This document shows positions 1-11,900 of a stretch of DNA of 64,000 nt, one piece after another. The notes beneath the pieces are model-generated. The model was not told where the DNA came from. It was given only the letters and a program-made list of their open reading frames with translations, and made no database searches. The stretch comes from Roridomyces roridus (taxonomy: Eukaryota > Basidiomycota > Agaricomycetes > Agaricales > Mycenaceae), in assembly GCA_029378245.1 (NCBI GenBank), contig JARKIF010000004.1, positions 186,001-250,000 of the forward strand, given 5' to 3'. Within the stretch, counting starts at the first letter, position 1; each line of letters starts with the position of its first letter. The position numbers and the translations under genes were made by a program.

Positions 1-103
1 CCTTCAACCAAAGTTACTTCGGCTCTCCATCCAAGTAAGACCAGCAAGTACTCAAGTACATATGTTCACATTCAAAAGACCGAAGAAGAAAATTCGTCAA
101 ATC

Positions 104-270
104 AGAGTGCATCCCTGGAAGCCGAATCGAACGGCGTTCAAGGGGATTCGACTCCATGATCACTCGTCGAACTCGACGCGACCCACGGGGTTTTCAAACC
201 CTCTGTATCCGAGTCTCAGAGCCTAGGAGAGGGACTCAATTTCCTCCTGAACAAAAAACCATTCACGATA
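104..270. repeat. Diverged direct repeat R1, copy 1
   Basis: This block starts at a tRNA T-arm-like motif (GAATCGAACGGCG, read on the minus strand as a box B) and runs through CAGAGCCTAGG and a stretch about cctcctgaac. The same order of motifs recurs near 3465-3615, and the box-B-like part alone recurs near 2638-2665. The copies are clearly homologous but diverged. No gene is visible in 1-711 apart from this repeat and R2. Confidence 0.7.
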
Positions 271-574
271 GGCCACATCCACGCGGCGGCCACGCCTGAG
301 ACAAGTTTTCACGGGCGCCCTGGGAAAATGGGGCATCGAAAACACTGCTTTCATGAATGTGCTCGACGAAAACTGTCAATCATTAGTCTGCGAGTCCTCA
401 GGCTGAATTGAACAGGAATTGAAGATCTATGACACGAGAGCCGCACATCAGTATCGGATCTCGCACTTGATCCATGGTCATATGTATTTCAACCCAGGAA
501 AAGAAAAAGAAAAATTCGTCCCAAAAGCTGACAGGCAACAAGAGTCGGAGACATTCCTCGAAACCCGAGTCGAA

Positions 575-665
575 CGGTTTGAGACTCTCAGATCCCGACT
601 TGAGAGCGCGAAACTAGAGTAGCAGCAATGTTCTGCCAAAGAGCGCCGATGTTTGAAGACTTCAG
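575..665. repeat. Diverged direct repeat R2, copy 1
   Basis: The block containing cttgagagcgcg, then a stretch about gttctgccaaagagcgcc and ttgaagactt recurs almost unchanged at 2845-2930. Together with R1 it brackets the FunK1-like gene, so the gene sits between two pieces of a duplicated segment. Confidence 0.75.
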
Positions 666-711
666 CGTACTTGCCAGCAAGAAAACAAACCCTCTAACCC
701 CCCAAGCAGCA

Positions 712-2176
712 TCACATCTGCAGAACTGCGACGAACCCCTCGACGGTGAACCTCCCTCCAAGCGTCTCCCAATCATACCCCTCCTCCCTCTCCCTTCCTC
801 TCGAAAAGAAATGCGCTTCCGAAATCATCCGCCACAGCGGAATAAGCCAGGAGTTCACAACCCTATCGATATCCGCCTCTACCTCCATCCTGGCGGCATT
901 CCAGAACCATTTTGCATCAAGCAAAAATTCGCGGCGCTGGTCAACAAATTGTCGGTATTCGTACCGAGTGCGATCTTGCGGGAGGTTATAACGGGCATTG
1001 CTAAACCACTGTGTATGAATATGGGCACCGCTGGAACCTTTGCAGAGAGCCACCCAGACGAGGGCGTTGAACAGCGATTCAAGCGCGTGTCGTGGATGGA
1101 GGGTGTCTGGGGGTGGTGCGATATGCGGCGTGATTCGGTCGTAGGCAGCGAAGCGGAGAGAACGCGCTGCGTGTCGATGGAGGAGACGACCGGGAACGCA
1201 GTGTGTGATGGAGGTGGGCTCGTCGAGCAAGTCGAGGTCAAGAATGAAGCCGGTGTTGGGATCGTCGGTTTTGAAAAGCAGGCGGTCGGGGGTGAGAGCG
1301 GGAAAGCCTAGCATTGGGTCGTCGAATGCGACAATAGCTATCATCGTTCAGGAAACTAGGCATGAACATCGAGAATGACGCACCTTTGCCGATATCGACA
1401 ACCGCTTGCATGAGGTCAGTGGTATTGCTGCTACGAGCGAGAGATTGAAAGGCAGGCTTAAAGTCGAGCTCGTCGACAGCGGCCGGCGGCAGGGGAACGC
1501 GAAGCGCAGACCTGAGTTGAATCTCATCGCGCCCAGCTTCCTTCTCGATTTCCGCCATCACACTCTCGTAGGTGAGTCGACCATGGAGTGACGGAGCGGC
1601 ACCGGCCGCGATAGATCGTCTCTCGAGAAAGTACTCTTCCGTAACGGAGAGCCACAATGCCCGCGCCCAGGTAGTGTCTTCTACCAGGCACTTTGGTGTC
1701 TCCCATAGAAAGCTTCGCGTGGAGTTGATGTCGTAAAGATGGATGACGAGTATCTGCAACTCAAGATTACACTGCACAGACTGGGGAACTGAGACGAGGG
1801 AGCTTTCATTGTGAGGGAGAACAGCAGCGCCTCGCGGGCCTGCCGTACACGACCGCTGGTCGGCGAGGATAGGATCTGCCGGCTCAAACTCGTCGAGACT
1901 GACGAGGACACCATCTGGCTCCCACACGCGGCGAGGACATCGGAGGAAAATGGGAAAGGGAAAGCCACCCGAGAGGCTCTGCTCAGTTCGAAGATGGTAT
2001 TCATGGAGGTCTGTGGGTGCCAGGCTGAATCCTGCATGTGCATGGCGCGAATGACTCACTCTGCATCCAATCGGCGACGACACCTTGCAAGTCTGGAAGC
2101 AAGTCCTTTGGAGAGACCACGTTGACTCGACAGTCCGCGACCATGAAGGAAAAAGACAAAAAGGGATCAGAGTCAC
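712..2176 (-). CDS. FunK1-like fungal protein kinase, probably catalytically dead
   Basis: Two exons (2176-1384 and 1337-712) are joined by a 46-bp intron (1383-1338, GTGCGT..TAG). The splice keeps the frame and gives 472 residues. The C-terminal exon carries a segment much like the FunK1 C-lobe: a GFILDLDL stretch where the DFG-like strand belongs, then PRHALESLFNALVW, close to the family's HDLESFFYVLVW motif. The catalytic HRD loop expected about 15 residues before GFILDLDL is not recognisable (it reads GFPALTPDR), and the metal-binding Asp-Phe/Leu-Asp is DLD. From this I infer a pseudokinase. The N-terminal half has no domain I recognise and may hide further introns, so the start at 2176 is uncertain. 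The family assignment rests on the ALESLF block; this could be a decayed member. Confidence 0.5.
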
Positions 2177-2844
2177 GTGTCAAATCGTTCGGCTTGACTC
2201 GGCATCCACTCAAGGTTTCGAACCAATTTAGAACATTGGGACATGGATGTCAAAAAAAAACGGCCGTCACTTCTCGATACCTGTTTTGTTAGGATGTATG
2301 TCTGCTGGGAAGCACGAATCCGAGTCAGGTCCTTCGCCGAATGCAAACGGTCCAATTCATCCACAGAAGTACTGGCATCCGATTCTGTCCTGGTATGTCA
2401 GCGATGCACCGCTCTTCCTGTCGTGACGCGCGGAGTTCAAAGTTGCAGAATGGACATCGTACGAAAAGGTTTCTGGACAATATATAATAGTTGTTCACTA
2501 GGAAAGAACACGTGTAGAGGGCTCGAGGAACGTACAATTACGGCAATTGCAGAGGCGACATCCACGCCGATCCCCACGCTCGAAGCACGCTTGTGCGGGT
2601 GCCCAGCTGCCAGAAAAACAGTCGATCATAATTGTTCGAAGCCGAATCGAACGGCGCTCCAGGCAGTGAGCTTGCTCGTTCCGATTCCAACTGGGCGTTG
2701 AGCAGACCCCGCGGGTTTGCTACTAAGAATAAGCCCCAATACTCAAGCCAATTTCGCACGCCGGTTTGAGAAGTCTGGGGCGAACATTGAGCGAACACTG
2801 GCAGAAGGGCTCAATCGGTAGGTACCTCATGATCACGGCGTTCG

Positions 2845-2930
2845 AAACTCTGAGACCTCGACTTGAGAGCGCGGAACTACTTGGTAGCAGTAATGTTCTG
2901 CCAAAGAGCGCCTATGTTTGAAGACTTCAA
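2845..2930. repeat. Diverged direct repeat R2, copy 2
   Basis: Partner of 575-665. It is followed at 2931-3460 by sequence with no convincing gene, only short overlapping frames on both strands. Confidence 0.75.
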
Positions 2931-3464
2931 TGTTCAATATGGGAGGCTCGATGTACACGATAAACGCAAGCCAAATTAGGCTTGGCACCGTGGACAGTTT
3001 ACTCCGCCCAAAACCAATTATGCGGGAAAAATCGACACAGCCAAGGGGATCGATTAGTGCACTTGCTCTTTCAAGCCCACGGGTTTTGGGACAATATAAT
3101 CAGCCCGCCAGTATTTCAGCTTCCATAAAGGCTCAACCTCATACTCGAAATGGCGAAAAAAGAACACCGTTCCGGATTGCCTCCCTCCAAATCTTCGCAG
3201 CCGAATCGACCAGCGTCCGTGGATCGATTTGGCATTGGATATTGAGTCCTTTGAATGAAGCAGGCCACTGAGTTGTCAAAGCGTGAGCGACAGACTGGGG
3301 CATTGAACAACAATGCAAAAGACCGCGAGTCCTGAATTGTCAAGAGCCGCAGCTGCTGCTGCACATCTGGTGTCTTGTACTTGATCCACATTCCAATGGC
3401 AAACACCAGGAAGGACCAAACCAAAGAGAACTTGAAACGAAAAAAAAGCGCACGCGCGTGGTCC

Positions 3465-3615
3465 AAGATTCCTGGAAGCCGAATCGAACGGCGTTCAAGG
3501 GGTCTACCAATAATTCAACTGGCTCGTCGAGCTCAACCGTGAGCGACCCACGGCGTATTGAAGAGTCTCAGAGCCTAGGGGACGGACTCAACTTCCTCCT
3601 GAACAAAACAATTCA
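3465..3615. repeat. Diverged direct repeat R1, copy 2
   Basis: Partner of 104-270, with the same box-B-like start and the same CAGAGCCTAGG and cctcctgaac landmarks. The stretch from here to 3960 holds the 3' flank of the BTG/Tob-like gene and nothing else recognisable. Confidence 0.7.
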
Positions 3616-3982
3616 CAAATCTCCAAGATGAATCGTCGGCGCAACCACCCGAGCTGCACACCGATGTCAGTCGATATCGTGCATCTCACTGCCTCATGAA
3701 TAGCTCAAGAGCGGGGTTCAAGAACCTCGAAGACCATCGCCCGCAAATAATCCGCAAAACAAGTTAGTAGTTATATTGATACAGTTGTATATGTACGACA
3801 GACAACGACAGCCAGGTCAACAAGATGGGACAATTACAGAGAAAGCAATAGGATACTATGTGATACATTAGGTGCTTGCAAGCGAGTGTGTGGTACGTTG
3901 TAGATAGTTTGGTTGTTCGTCGTTAGATGTTTCGTAGTCGTGTGGGATTTCATACAGCGGGAGGGGAGAGAGGGAATCTAGA

Positions 3983-4840
3983 CTAGAGCGCGCGACGCCA
4001 GCTCATAGCAGCATCCGGAGCAGTTTTGCGCTGAACACCGCCTGCGAGCGAGCCGCGGAGGGCCGGGGCAGGACGTGCCGACGGGATGCGCAATTTCGGC
4101 AAAACGGGAGTGGGCGCGGCGCGCTTCGGCGTGGGGGCAGCAGCAGCGGATCCGAGCATGACGCCTCCGCTCAACACCTGCGTCACACCGCCGTCGTACA
4201 AGTAACGCTGGGCCGCAACCTGAGTGGCCTTGGCGGTGGGTTTCCTGAGGAGGAACGGCGTGGGGCGTAAGATGGGGATGGGCTTGGCGCAGACGTCTTC
4301 GACGGAGCCCGCGAGGGAGGTGGCTGACGAGGCAGCAGAGCAACCCGAGTCTGATTCGACGTCAGACTCGGACTCGGAATCCGAATAATCCTCTTCTTCC
4401 TCGTCGTCTGAAGCCGAGTAGCATGACGAGAGGGAGGTGGGCACGCGAGTGGGGTTGATCGCGGCGCTCCGGGGACGGGCGAGTGAATTAACACCGCCGC
4501 CAATAGCAGACGAAGCCACGCGGACAAGACGGCGCGTACCGAGCTCAACGACGAGCTCAGTCGGCTCGAGGATCACGCGGAGGTCGAGGCCTGCAGAGAG
4601 GAGACGAATCCACTCAGCCCAGCGGATCCCCGAGACGAGGCACGCAACCTGCAAAGTCGGGGGTGGGGGGCAGTCGGCGGAGAGCAGGAACTCGGTGGCC
4701 ACGAAATCCGGCGCAGTAAAGGCCGCGAGGAGGTGCCGTTGGAGGGCGAGGATGGTTTTGGGGGCGTGGGCGCGCATGAGGGGTCGTGTGAGGAAGGAGA
4801 CGAGGTGGGTGATGGTCGTCGTCGAAGTGAAAGAAGACAT
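3983..4840 (-). CDS. BTG/Tob-like antiproliferative domain protein
   Basis: A single-exon frame of 285 residues. The first ~110 residues resemble the fungal branch of the BTG/Tob family. The start (THLVSFLTRPLM) matches the first helix, and the block from PPPPTLQVAC through GIRWAEWIRLL to LRVILEPTELVVELG matches the conserved box B with its surface tryptophan and D/EP motif. In animals this domain binds the CAF1/CCR4 deadenylase; that role here is inference from family. Residues ~150-190 are a Ser/Asp/Glu-rich acidic stretch (DDEEEEDYSDSES), and the rest is low-complexity Ala/Pro-rich and probably disordered. The start is the first Met before the helix. The gene is divergent from the NLR upstream. 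The domain call is moderate because BTG domains are short and this one is divergent. Confidence 0.6.
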   Translation of the reverse strand: MSSFTSTTTITHLVSFLTRPLMRAHAPKTILALQRHLLAAFTAPDFVATEFLLSADCPPPPTLQVACLVSGIRWAEWIRLLSAGLDLRVILEPTELVVELGTRRLVRVASSAIGGGVNSLARPRSAAINPTRVPTSLSSCYSASDDEEEEDYSDSESESDVESDSGCSAASSATSLAGSVEDVCAKPIPILRPTPFLLRKPTAKATQVAAQRYLYDGGVTQVLSGGVMLGSAAAAPTPKRAAPTPVLPKLRIPSARPAPALRGSLAGGVQRKTAPDAAMSWRRAL

Positions 4841-5570
4841 TGGTGCTGCTCGGTGAATGAATGAAGTTAAAGTTGGATTCGCTTGGAACCGATTGAATGC
4901 GGAAGTAAATGTGAGGGTCTAGCTTCAAATGAGCGGACGTCGGGCGACACTGGGCAGGATACGCACGGAGAAATGCAAGACGTGAGAAATGAATGAAAGG
5001 TCGTAAAGCACAGAGGATTCTAGTCACGAAGACGGAGGGAGACGAGAGGGGCGAGAAGCTGAAGTTGGACGAGGATGGGCGGACATTGTTATACTTTCGC
5101 GGACAATGCACGTCGGCTAGCCCTGCTATTGTGCGCTGGCAGTTCTTTGTCCAGAGAACAATAGCACTGATAGTCGTCACCGCCGTGTGCAAATAAGGAA
5201 GGTCTAGACTCGGCCGATCTCCGAGCCGGCCGCCGCTTAGAAACCACGCCGCGGCCAAGTCGCACGGCGGCTTGATTTCTGCTCTTCCCTCGTCCTTCAG
5301 TCCTAGTCAGCTGCTGCTCCCAGGTTCACAGTAAGAGAGTGGGACTGAGTGGGATTACAGCTGGATACTTATATATGTTAATTCTACTTGCTCGGATTTA
5401 TGGGGGTATGTGACAGCACTGAGCAGGTGACAGCAAGGTGACAGGCCCCTGCACGCTGGCATCTTCTTCGCTTCTCACCACCATCTCCAGAAGTTCTCTG
5501 CTTGCAGTGAGCTGCTCTCTGTGCTTTTTTGTCCCATCCTATGGGCTAATGATTTGCAGATAGTTGCATG
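4841..5570. promoter_or_regulatory. Divergent intergenic region with TATA-like box
   Basis: These 730 bp lie between the divergently transcribed BTG/Tob-like gene and the NLR gene. A TATATAT run at about 5369-5376 lies 200 bp before the NLR start and is the best core-promoter candidate. The region near 4841-5250 is CT-rich when read toward the BTG/Tob gene, as expected for a fungal 5' leader. No other gene was found. Confidence 0.4.
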
Positions 5571-8500
5571 ATGTCTAATACCCACCGAGTTGGAAGAGTC
5601 CGGGATGTAGTTATCCATGGTGTGTGAAATCTTACTGAAATCTGAGAGTGGATGAACTGTGGCTATAGGTGGCCTAGGAGGTCCAGGGGCAGCAGGGGGT
5701 GAAGTTGGGGGTGCTGGTGGTGCTGGTGGAAGCACCAATGTCAAAATGTATGCTTTTTGACAACCCCGTTGCCAAGTTAATTTATCATTCTATGACAGTA
5801 TCCCAGGGCTTGTCACATTTTCTCCGAGCATAGCTCTTGTGGCTCATTCTTGGTGTAGATCTGATGAAGATTTGTTCGAGTGGTTGGGAAAACCTCCGAA
5901 TACACAGGACAGACAGCATGAGTTGCAAGGGTATCACCATGAAGATACTGGGACCTGGCTGCTAGAGCATGATCTGTTCAAGAGTTGGAAAAGGACATCT
6001 GGCAGCTTGTGGATTCAAGGAATTTGTATGTGAGCCTTGTTTCAATGCTCATCATATCTAATCTATTTCAGCCGGAACAGGGAAAAGCGTATTGAGGTGC
6101 GCCACCATTTTACTGCTCTACCTCCACTAACATGACCAGCTCAACAATTCTCCGGGACCTTGTTGACACTGGCAACACAGTCTCATATTTCTTTTTTGAC
6201 TTCAGGATTCCAGACAGACAGAGCCTGGATATCATGTTGCGCTCCATCATCTGGCAGCTTTCTGGGAAGTCAGACACGGCATATGATTCTCTTTCCAATC
6301 TCCATAAAAGGCTTGGAAGTGGATCCATACAGCCACAGGTTGACGATCTCCAACAACTCTTTGAGAGCTTGATTGGGGAACTGTCACCAACATACATTGT
6401 CCTGGATGGACTGGATGAATGCCACAAGAATGATCAGACAGGTCTGGTTGGATTTGTGGACAAACATTTCAATGCTGCCACAAAAGGGCTGCATTTGCTG
6501 TTCACAAGTCAACCTCTCCAGGTATTCCAAACAGGGTTTCAAGACCTGCCTTTGATACAGCTACAAGCATCATTCTTGGATGAAGACATAAGATCTTTTG
6601 TCCACAGCAAGCTTTCTGCAATGTCCAGTGATGTTGAACATACCAAAACAGTCACTGAACAAATTGTGAAACAAAGCAATGGAATGTGAGTCAGATTTAG
6701 GTAAATCTGCAATCTAAACTAAGTAGATATATAGGTTCCGGATGGCAGCTTGCTTCATTATTGAGCTAGGACATTGTCTCTGGGAGGATGAATGGGATGA
6801 GGTCCTTGCAGTTCTGCCAGGTGATCTGTTCAGTTTCTACAGTCGTTTCTTGAGCCGTGCAAAGGCAGAGCCCAAACTGGCATCAGTGTTTATTCAGGCA
6901 ATATTGCGGTGGCTCCTGTTTTCAACAAGAGAGCTATCACCAGAGGTGCTTGCAGATGCTATTGCTTTTCGCTTGGACCTGCCAAATTTTGACTTTTCCA
7001 CCCTGGACGCATCAATCTATTACCCTGCCAGGCGCATAGGGAATTCCCGGCTCTTCAAGCTGCTTGATGGGCTCATTGTCATGAACACCTACGAATCAAG
7101 GAATGTATCAATCAGTTTTGCGCACTCATCTGTGCGAGACTATGTCCTTTCCAAAGAGTTCCATCTAGAGCACTCCATTTTTGATCTCAGAGAGAATATC
7201 TCGCAAAAGTTCATTGCACAAACCTGTCTGCGTTATCTCCTTTTGTTTGCGGAAAATGATTGTATTTGGGATTGGAATACTACTGGGTACCCATTTGCGG
7301 TATATGCAGCTGAAAACTGGTTCACTCACTTGCAACACTGTGATGACACAGACCAGGAGCAGCTACTGCCATCAACAATGCATCTGCTGGATGATAAGAG
7401 TAGGCAGTACAGAACATTGTGCAACCTACAGAAAAGGGAGACTGTACCAGCTATCTGTATGTGTGCAAGAATGGGTTTTCAAAGAGGGGTGTTGTCTTTG
7501 CTCATCAAACATGGGGCAGCAGTCAATGCTGTTGACGGGGATGGCCGGACTCCGCTGCATTGTGCCTCCTCGGATGGCCACCTTGACATTGCAACACTGC
7601 TCATGGAACATGGGGCAGCAGTGGATGCCGCTGGGAAGGATGGCTGGACTCCGCTGCACCGTGCCTCCTCAAATGGCAACCTTGACTTTGCCAAGCTGCT
7701 CATAGAACATGGGGCACCAATCAATGCCGCTGATGAGGATGGCTGGACTCCGCTGCACGGTGCCTCCTCAAATGGCCACTTTGACATTGCAAAGCTGCTC
7801 ACAGAACATGGAGCAGCAATTGATGCTGTTGACAAGGATGGCCGGACTCCACTGCACGATGCCCTCTCAGATGGCCAGCTTCACATTGCAAAGCTGCTCA
7901 TAGAGCATGGGGCAGCAGTTGATGCTGCTGACAGGAATGGCCAGACTCCGCTGCACCGTGCCTTCTCATGTGGCTACCTTGACATCGCAAAGCTGCTCAT
8001 AGAGCATGGGGCAGCAGTTGACGCTGCTGACAAGAATGGCCAGACTCCGCTGCACCGGGCCTTCTCATGTGGCTACCTTGACATTGCAAAGCTGCTCATA
8101 GAACATGGGGCAGCAGTTGATGCTGCTGACAAGGATGGCTGGACTCCGCTGCACTGTGCCTCCTCAGCTGGCCGCCTTGAATTTGCAAAGCTGCTCATAG
8201 AACATGGGGCAGCAGTTGATGCTGCTGACAAGGATGGCTGGACTCCGCTGCACGGTGCCTCCTTAAATGGCCACCTTGACATTGCAACACTGCTCATAGA
8301 ACATGGGGCAGCAGCCGATGCTGCTGACAAGCATGACCAGACTCCGCTGCACCGTGCATCCTCAGATGGCCATGGTGGCATCGCAAAGTGGCTCATGGAG
8401 CATGGGGCAGCAGTCGATGCTGCTGACAAGCATGGTCGGACTCCGCTGCACCATGCCCTCTCAGATGGCCAGCTTCACATCGCAAAGCTGCTCATAAAAC

Positions 8501-8814
8501 ATGGAGCAGCAGTCAATGCTGCTGACGAGAATGGCGTGACTCTGCTACATTGTGCCTCCTCAGATGGCCAACTTGACATTGCCAAGCTGCTGATAGAACA
8601 TGGAGCAGCAGTCCATGCTGCTGACATGGATGGCCAGACTCCGCTGCACCGTGCCTCCTCAAATGGCCACCTTGCCATCACAAAGCTGCTCACAGAACAT
8701 GGGGCAGCAGTCGATGCTGCTGACGAGTATGGCAAGACTCCGCTGCACCGTGCCTCCTCAAATGGCCACCTTGCCATTGCAAAGCTGCTCATGGAACATG
8801 GGGCAGCAGGATAG
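5571..8814 (+). CDS. NLR-type NACHT-ankyrin repeat protein
   Basis: Six exons: 5571-5619, 5669-5747, 5799-6025, 6072-6096, 6140-6685 and 6735-8814. All five introns are 43-51 bp with GT..AG ends, and the total is exactly 1002 codons (1001 residues). Residues ~16-43 are glycine-rich (GGLGGPGAAGG...), a short N-terminal module often seen in Agaricomycete NACHT proteins, with no recognisable effector domain. Walker A is ISGTGKS at ~118-124, split across exons 3-4. Walker B is YIVLDGLDEC at ~212. From residue ~545 to the end are 14 ankyrin repeats of 33 residues (TPLHxASxxGHLDIAKLLxEHGAAVxAAD). Such proteins are STAND/NLR-type switches proposed to act in non-self recognition; its ligand is unknown. 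Repeats 6 and 7 are nearly identical in DNA as well, suggesting recent repeat exchange. The last repeat runs straight into the stop. Confidence 0.92.
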
Positions 8815-8998
8815 TCTTGCCACATGAATTTCAGGGTTTGCACGAAGACTGACTGATGTAGCATTTGGAATTTCTGCATGTACACTATGCACATTCATTG
8901 TTTATATCCTAAGAGACTGGGACTGAATTTTTAAGGTATATCCTCGTTGCCCATGACCAGCAAGTTTGACAGACGCATGCAAGCCGCGAGGGTGTCAT

Positions 8999-11900
8999 CG
9001 TATGGCAGGTATAGTATGGAAGGATACTTGTAGCAAAATTATTTGGGACACCACTGAAGGACTCACAGAAAAAAGGCACCACCTAGCTGAATCATGAGAA
9101 AAAAGCACCACTTGAGATTTGAAGAAGCCAATTGGAAACCGCGACTGTCAGCTTGTCTCACCGACGCCAACTGATGTGATGCTGTTGCCGAGTGATAACA
9201 AAATCAACGGCAAAGTGCTCCATCACGGACCAGCAGCCAGGTGGCTGATGGCCATGGAAGTATCTCATCGGGCAGCTTCATCATTAAGTACCACTGACAG
9301 CATTCAATGCAATGACACTGAAACGTCTGTAACTGCGCACCAGTGAAGTGTGAATGTGGAGCAGCAATGGCTGAGTCTGCGGAGTGCTACCCAAAAGGCA
9401 ACAAACCCACAAAACCCCAACACCATAACACCAACTACCAAAACATCCAACACCCCAGCCAGGGCCAGTCAACTTCGACTACGGTTGAGTTCGGGGTCAC
9501 CCTAAAGTATATAGGTAAGATTGAACGTCCCGCTCGACTTCAAGCACACTCCACGGAGCATACCGCTCACTTGATATCAACGGTTTGGTCTTTTGTTCAG
9601 CTTCTCGAACAAGTCCTCGGACCGACTAGATCTCTTTCAAGAGGCCTACTGCAAGGCTTTATACTCGAATACGACACAAGGGTTTGCAATGCAGCAATAG
9701 TCTTTTATTGTAGATTGAAAACACAAGTTCTCGAACCAGTTCGAGAAGTCGATGACCCGAACCACCAAGTCCCAATTGACTCTGTTCCTGTTTATCATCG
9801 ACCAAATCACACCAATTACAACCCCAATACAACATGGAGAGGAACTACAGAACAGAGGGCAACCCACTACCCCTTAAGTATGCTTCTGCAGCTGACCCAG
9901 GTTGGACCAGAGCCCGGGTACCTTTAAATGCAAGTGTAGGAAGAGTAGTGCCCTCAGGAGACACACTCAATACAACTCAAGAAGTCTATAGCTTGACTTA
10001 GATCCCTCAGTTATACCCAAACAAGTGCTTTTCTATTGCTACTACCAAGAAGAATGTAATCAACAAATCTCCGAGGAAGACACAAGACCACACCAATGCC
10101 CATGAGTCCCTAGAAGGGGGGGCATGATGTGATGATGTACCCTCAGGTTCCGTGGGTTTATATACTTTTCTACATGATTGGGGCTTGTAAACTACTATTA
10201 CTAAAGATTGTCCTTTCCCTCGGATGTGCATCACCCTGATTATGTCCTCGAGGCTATTTCCGGTTGACAACGTGTGTGTCATTCCTTGACAGCCCTTCTG
10301 ATTGGTCCGACTCCGCCTTGGCGCAGATCCTGACATGCTAGCCATGACTGCGGTGAAACCCTGGGCCAACCCTGTGCCCTGGTCCAGACCGTGATGTCCG
10401 ATCATCGCTTTGATCGTCTGCCGCAGCTCCGCTCCGTTCCGTGATCACATGATCAAACACTAGTACCAGTGCACGAGTTCGACTCGCCCACTTGTCATTT
10501 CCTTTCTGGATGTTCAGTCCGCGAAGTACCCCTCGGGGTCACTCTCCTCTCTGATCCCAAAGTGCAAATGCAGCGCAACTCCGCGGCTCGAGTCCACATT
10601 GCTTGACAACCACTTGATACATTATCCAGCTGTAACAGCCACTTCATACATCATCTCGGACACTTCCGCGGAGGCCATCCCTTCCAAGGAAAGCACTCCC
10701 ACTTGATTCAATACATCAATCTCTGTGCAACTGCACGCCAACTCTAGAGAATACTTGATTGTACTCTCAACCAACACTGACTATTGTCTGGGCTTGTTGA
10801 TCCTCCTTGATAATTGTATCTCCACATGTCAGAGTCCCTGCGGGAAGCCTATTTGAGTCACTACAACCGACTCCTGATCGAACAGCCAAGCGTAGTGTAC
10901 TGGAAACTCTCTCAATGCATTGTGAACACATTTGAATAGCAGCTCGGAGCTCGGCTCTATTCCTATCATTCTACCACCGGATCGAGGGGTGCTGGTATGC
11001 GTACCAAATCTCGATTTTACGCTGCTTTCACGCCTGCGCAGATACCAGTTGTATCAACACATTGAACCTGATGTTGAGTCTCAACAAGGGACTGAGTTCC
11101 AGATAGATAAACTTTGATCAACCAGACAGTAGGGTTCTCGGTAGCAGCAGAGCATCGCATCAGGAATTGAATGAACCCTCAGGCTGCCGAGGGTTGACAT
11201 CTATAGTCTTGGTGGATTGATCATTCCAGCAATGTAGCAGCCGAGCCATTGCCGCCTGGTGGAAATCATCAATGATTGATGTCCCAGCAGGTGCCACGGC
11301 ATCTGTGATGTCCCTCAACTTTCTCAACTCCGAAGGTTGCGTCTATTTTTCCAAACACCCTAAGTGGTGCATTTTTTGTGTCGAAGGTGGTGTCATTTTC
11401 CTGATTCACAGAATAATTTTGCTACCTGTATCCTGTATGGCACATATACTGTACAAAAAAGAAAGAATTGCGCAACCAGGGAAAATCTTGAGAAAAGACG
11501 CAACTTCAGTGGAATCACGGAAAAAACACGCAGGTTGAGTCCAACTCCGGAGAAAATGACACCTTCCAGCATCCCAAAATTGCACACCCAGTCAGAGCCT
11601 CGATTGACTATCATATAGTGTCACTACTGATCACTAACTGATCCGGATTTGACTAGATTACTTAGTCGACTAGTAGCTCAATCACGGCGAACAATGCCGC
11701 ATCGAGCCCAGTCCTGGTCTAGAACATCATTAAATCACACCTAATGTACCCGGCTCACGGCTTGGGCCCATCCAAATGACGGTTGCCGAGAACGGCGAGT
11801 AGTTGACTATAGGTTGATAGTCGTGGGAACGTAGTGATTAGTAGTCATGACTTGATCAATCGAGGCTCTGCACCCAGTGCTTCCGTTGAAATGTTGGACT

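Noticed and set aside
5475..5744. A minus-strand proline-rich frame of 89 residues.
   Set aside because: It is the antisense of the glycine-rich exons of the NLR gene.
7426..8894. Several long minus-strand and alternative-frame ORFs over the ankyrin repeats.
   Set aside because: Shadows produced by the repetitive ankyrin codons; the plus-strand frame is the real gene.
9343..9927. A 194-residue open frame on the plus strand.
   Set aside because: No domain, biased composition, no intron pattern, and located inside transposon sequence.
10100..10500. Possible 3' end of an LTR retrotransposon: a purine tract (gaaggggggg) followed by a TG start and a TATA-like box.
   Set aside because: No matching second LTR, no recognisable pol or gag motif, and the region lies inside the proposed element E1. 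Too weak to annotate.
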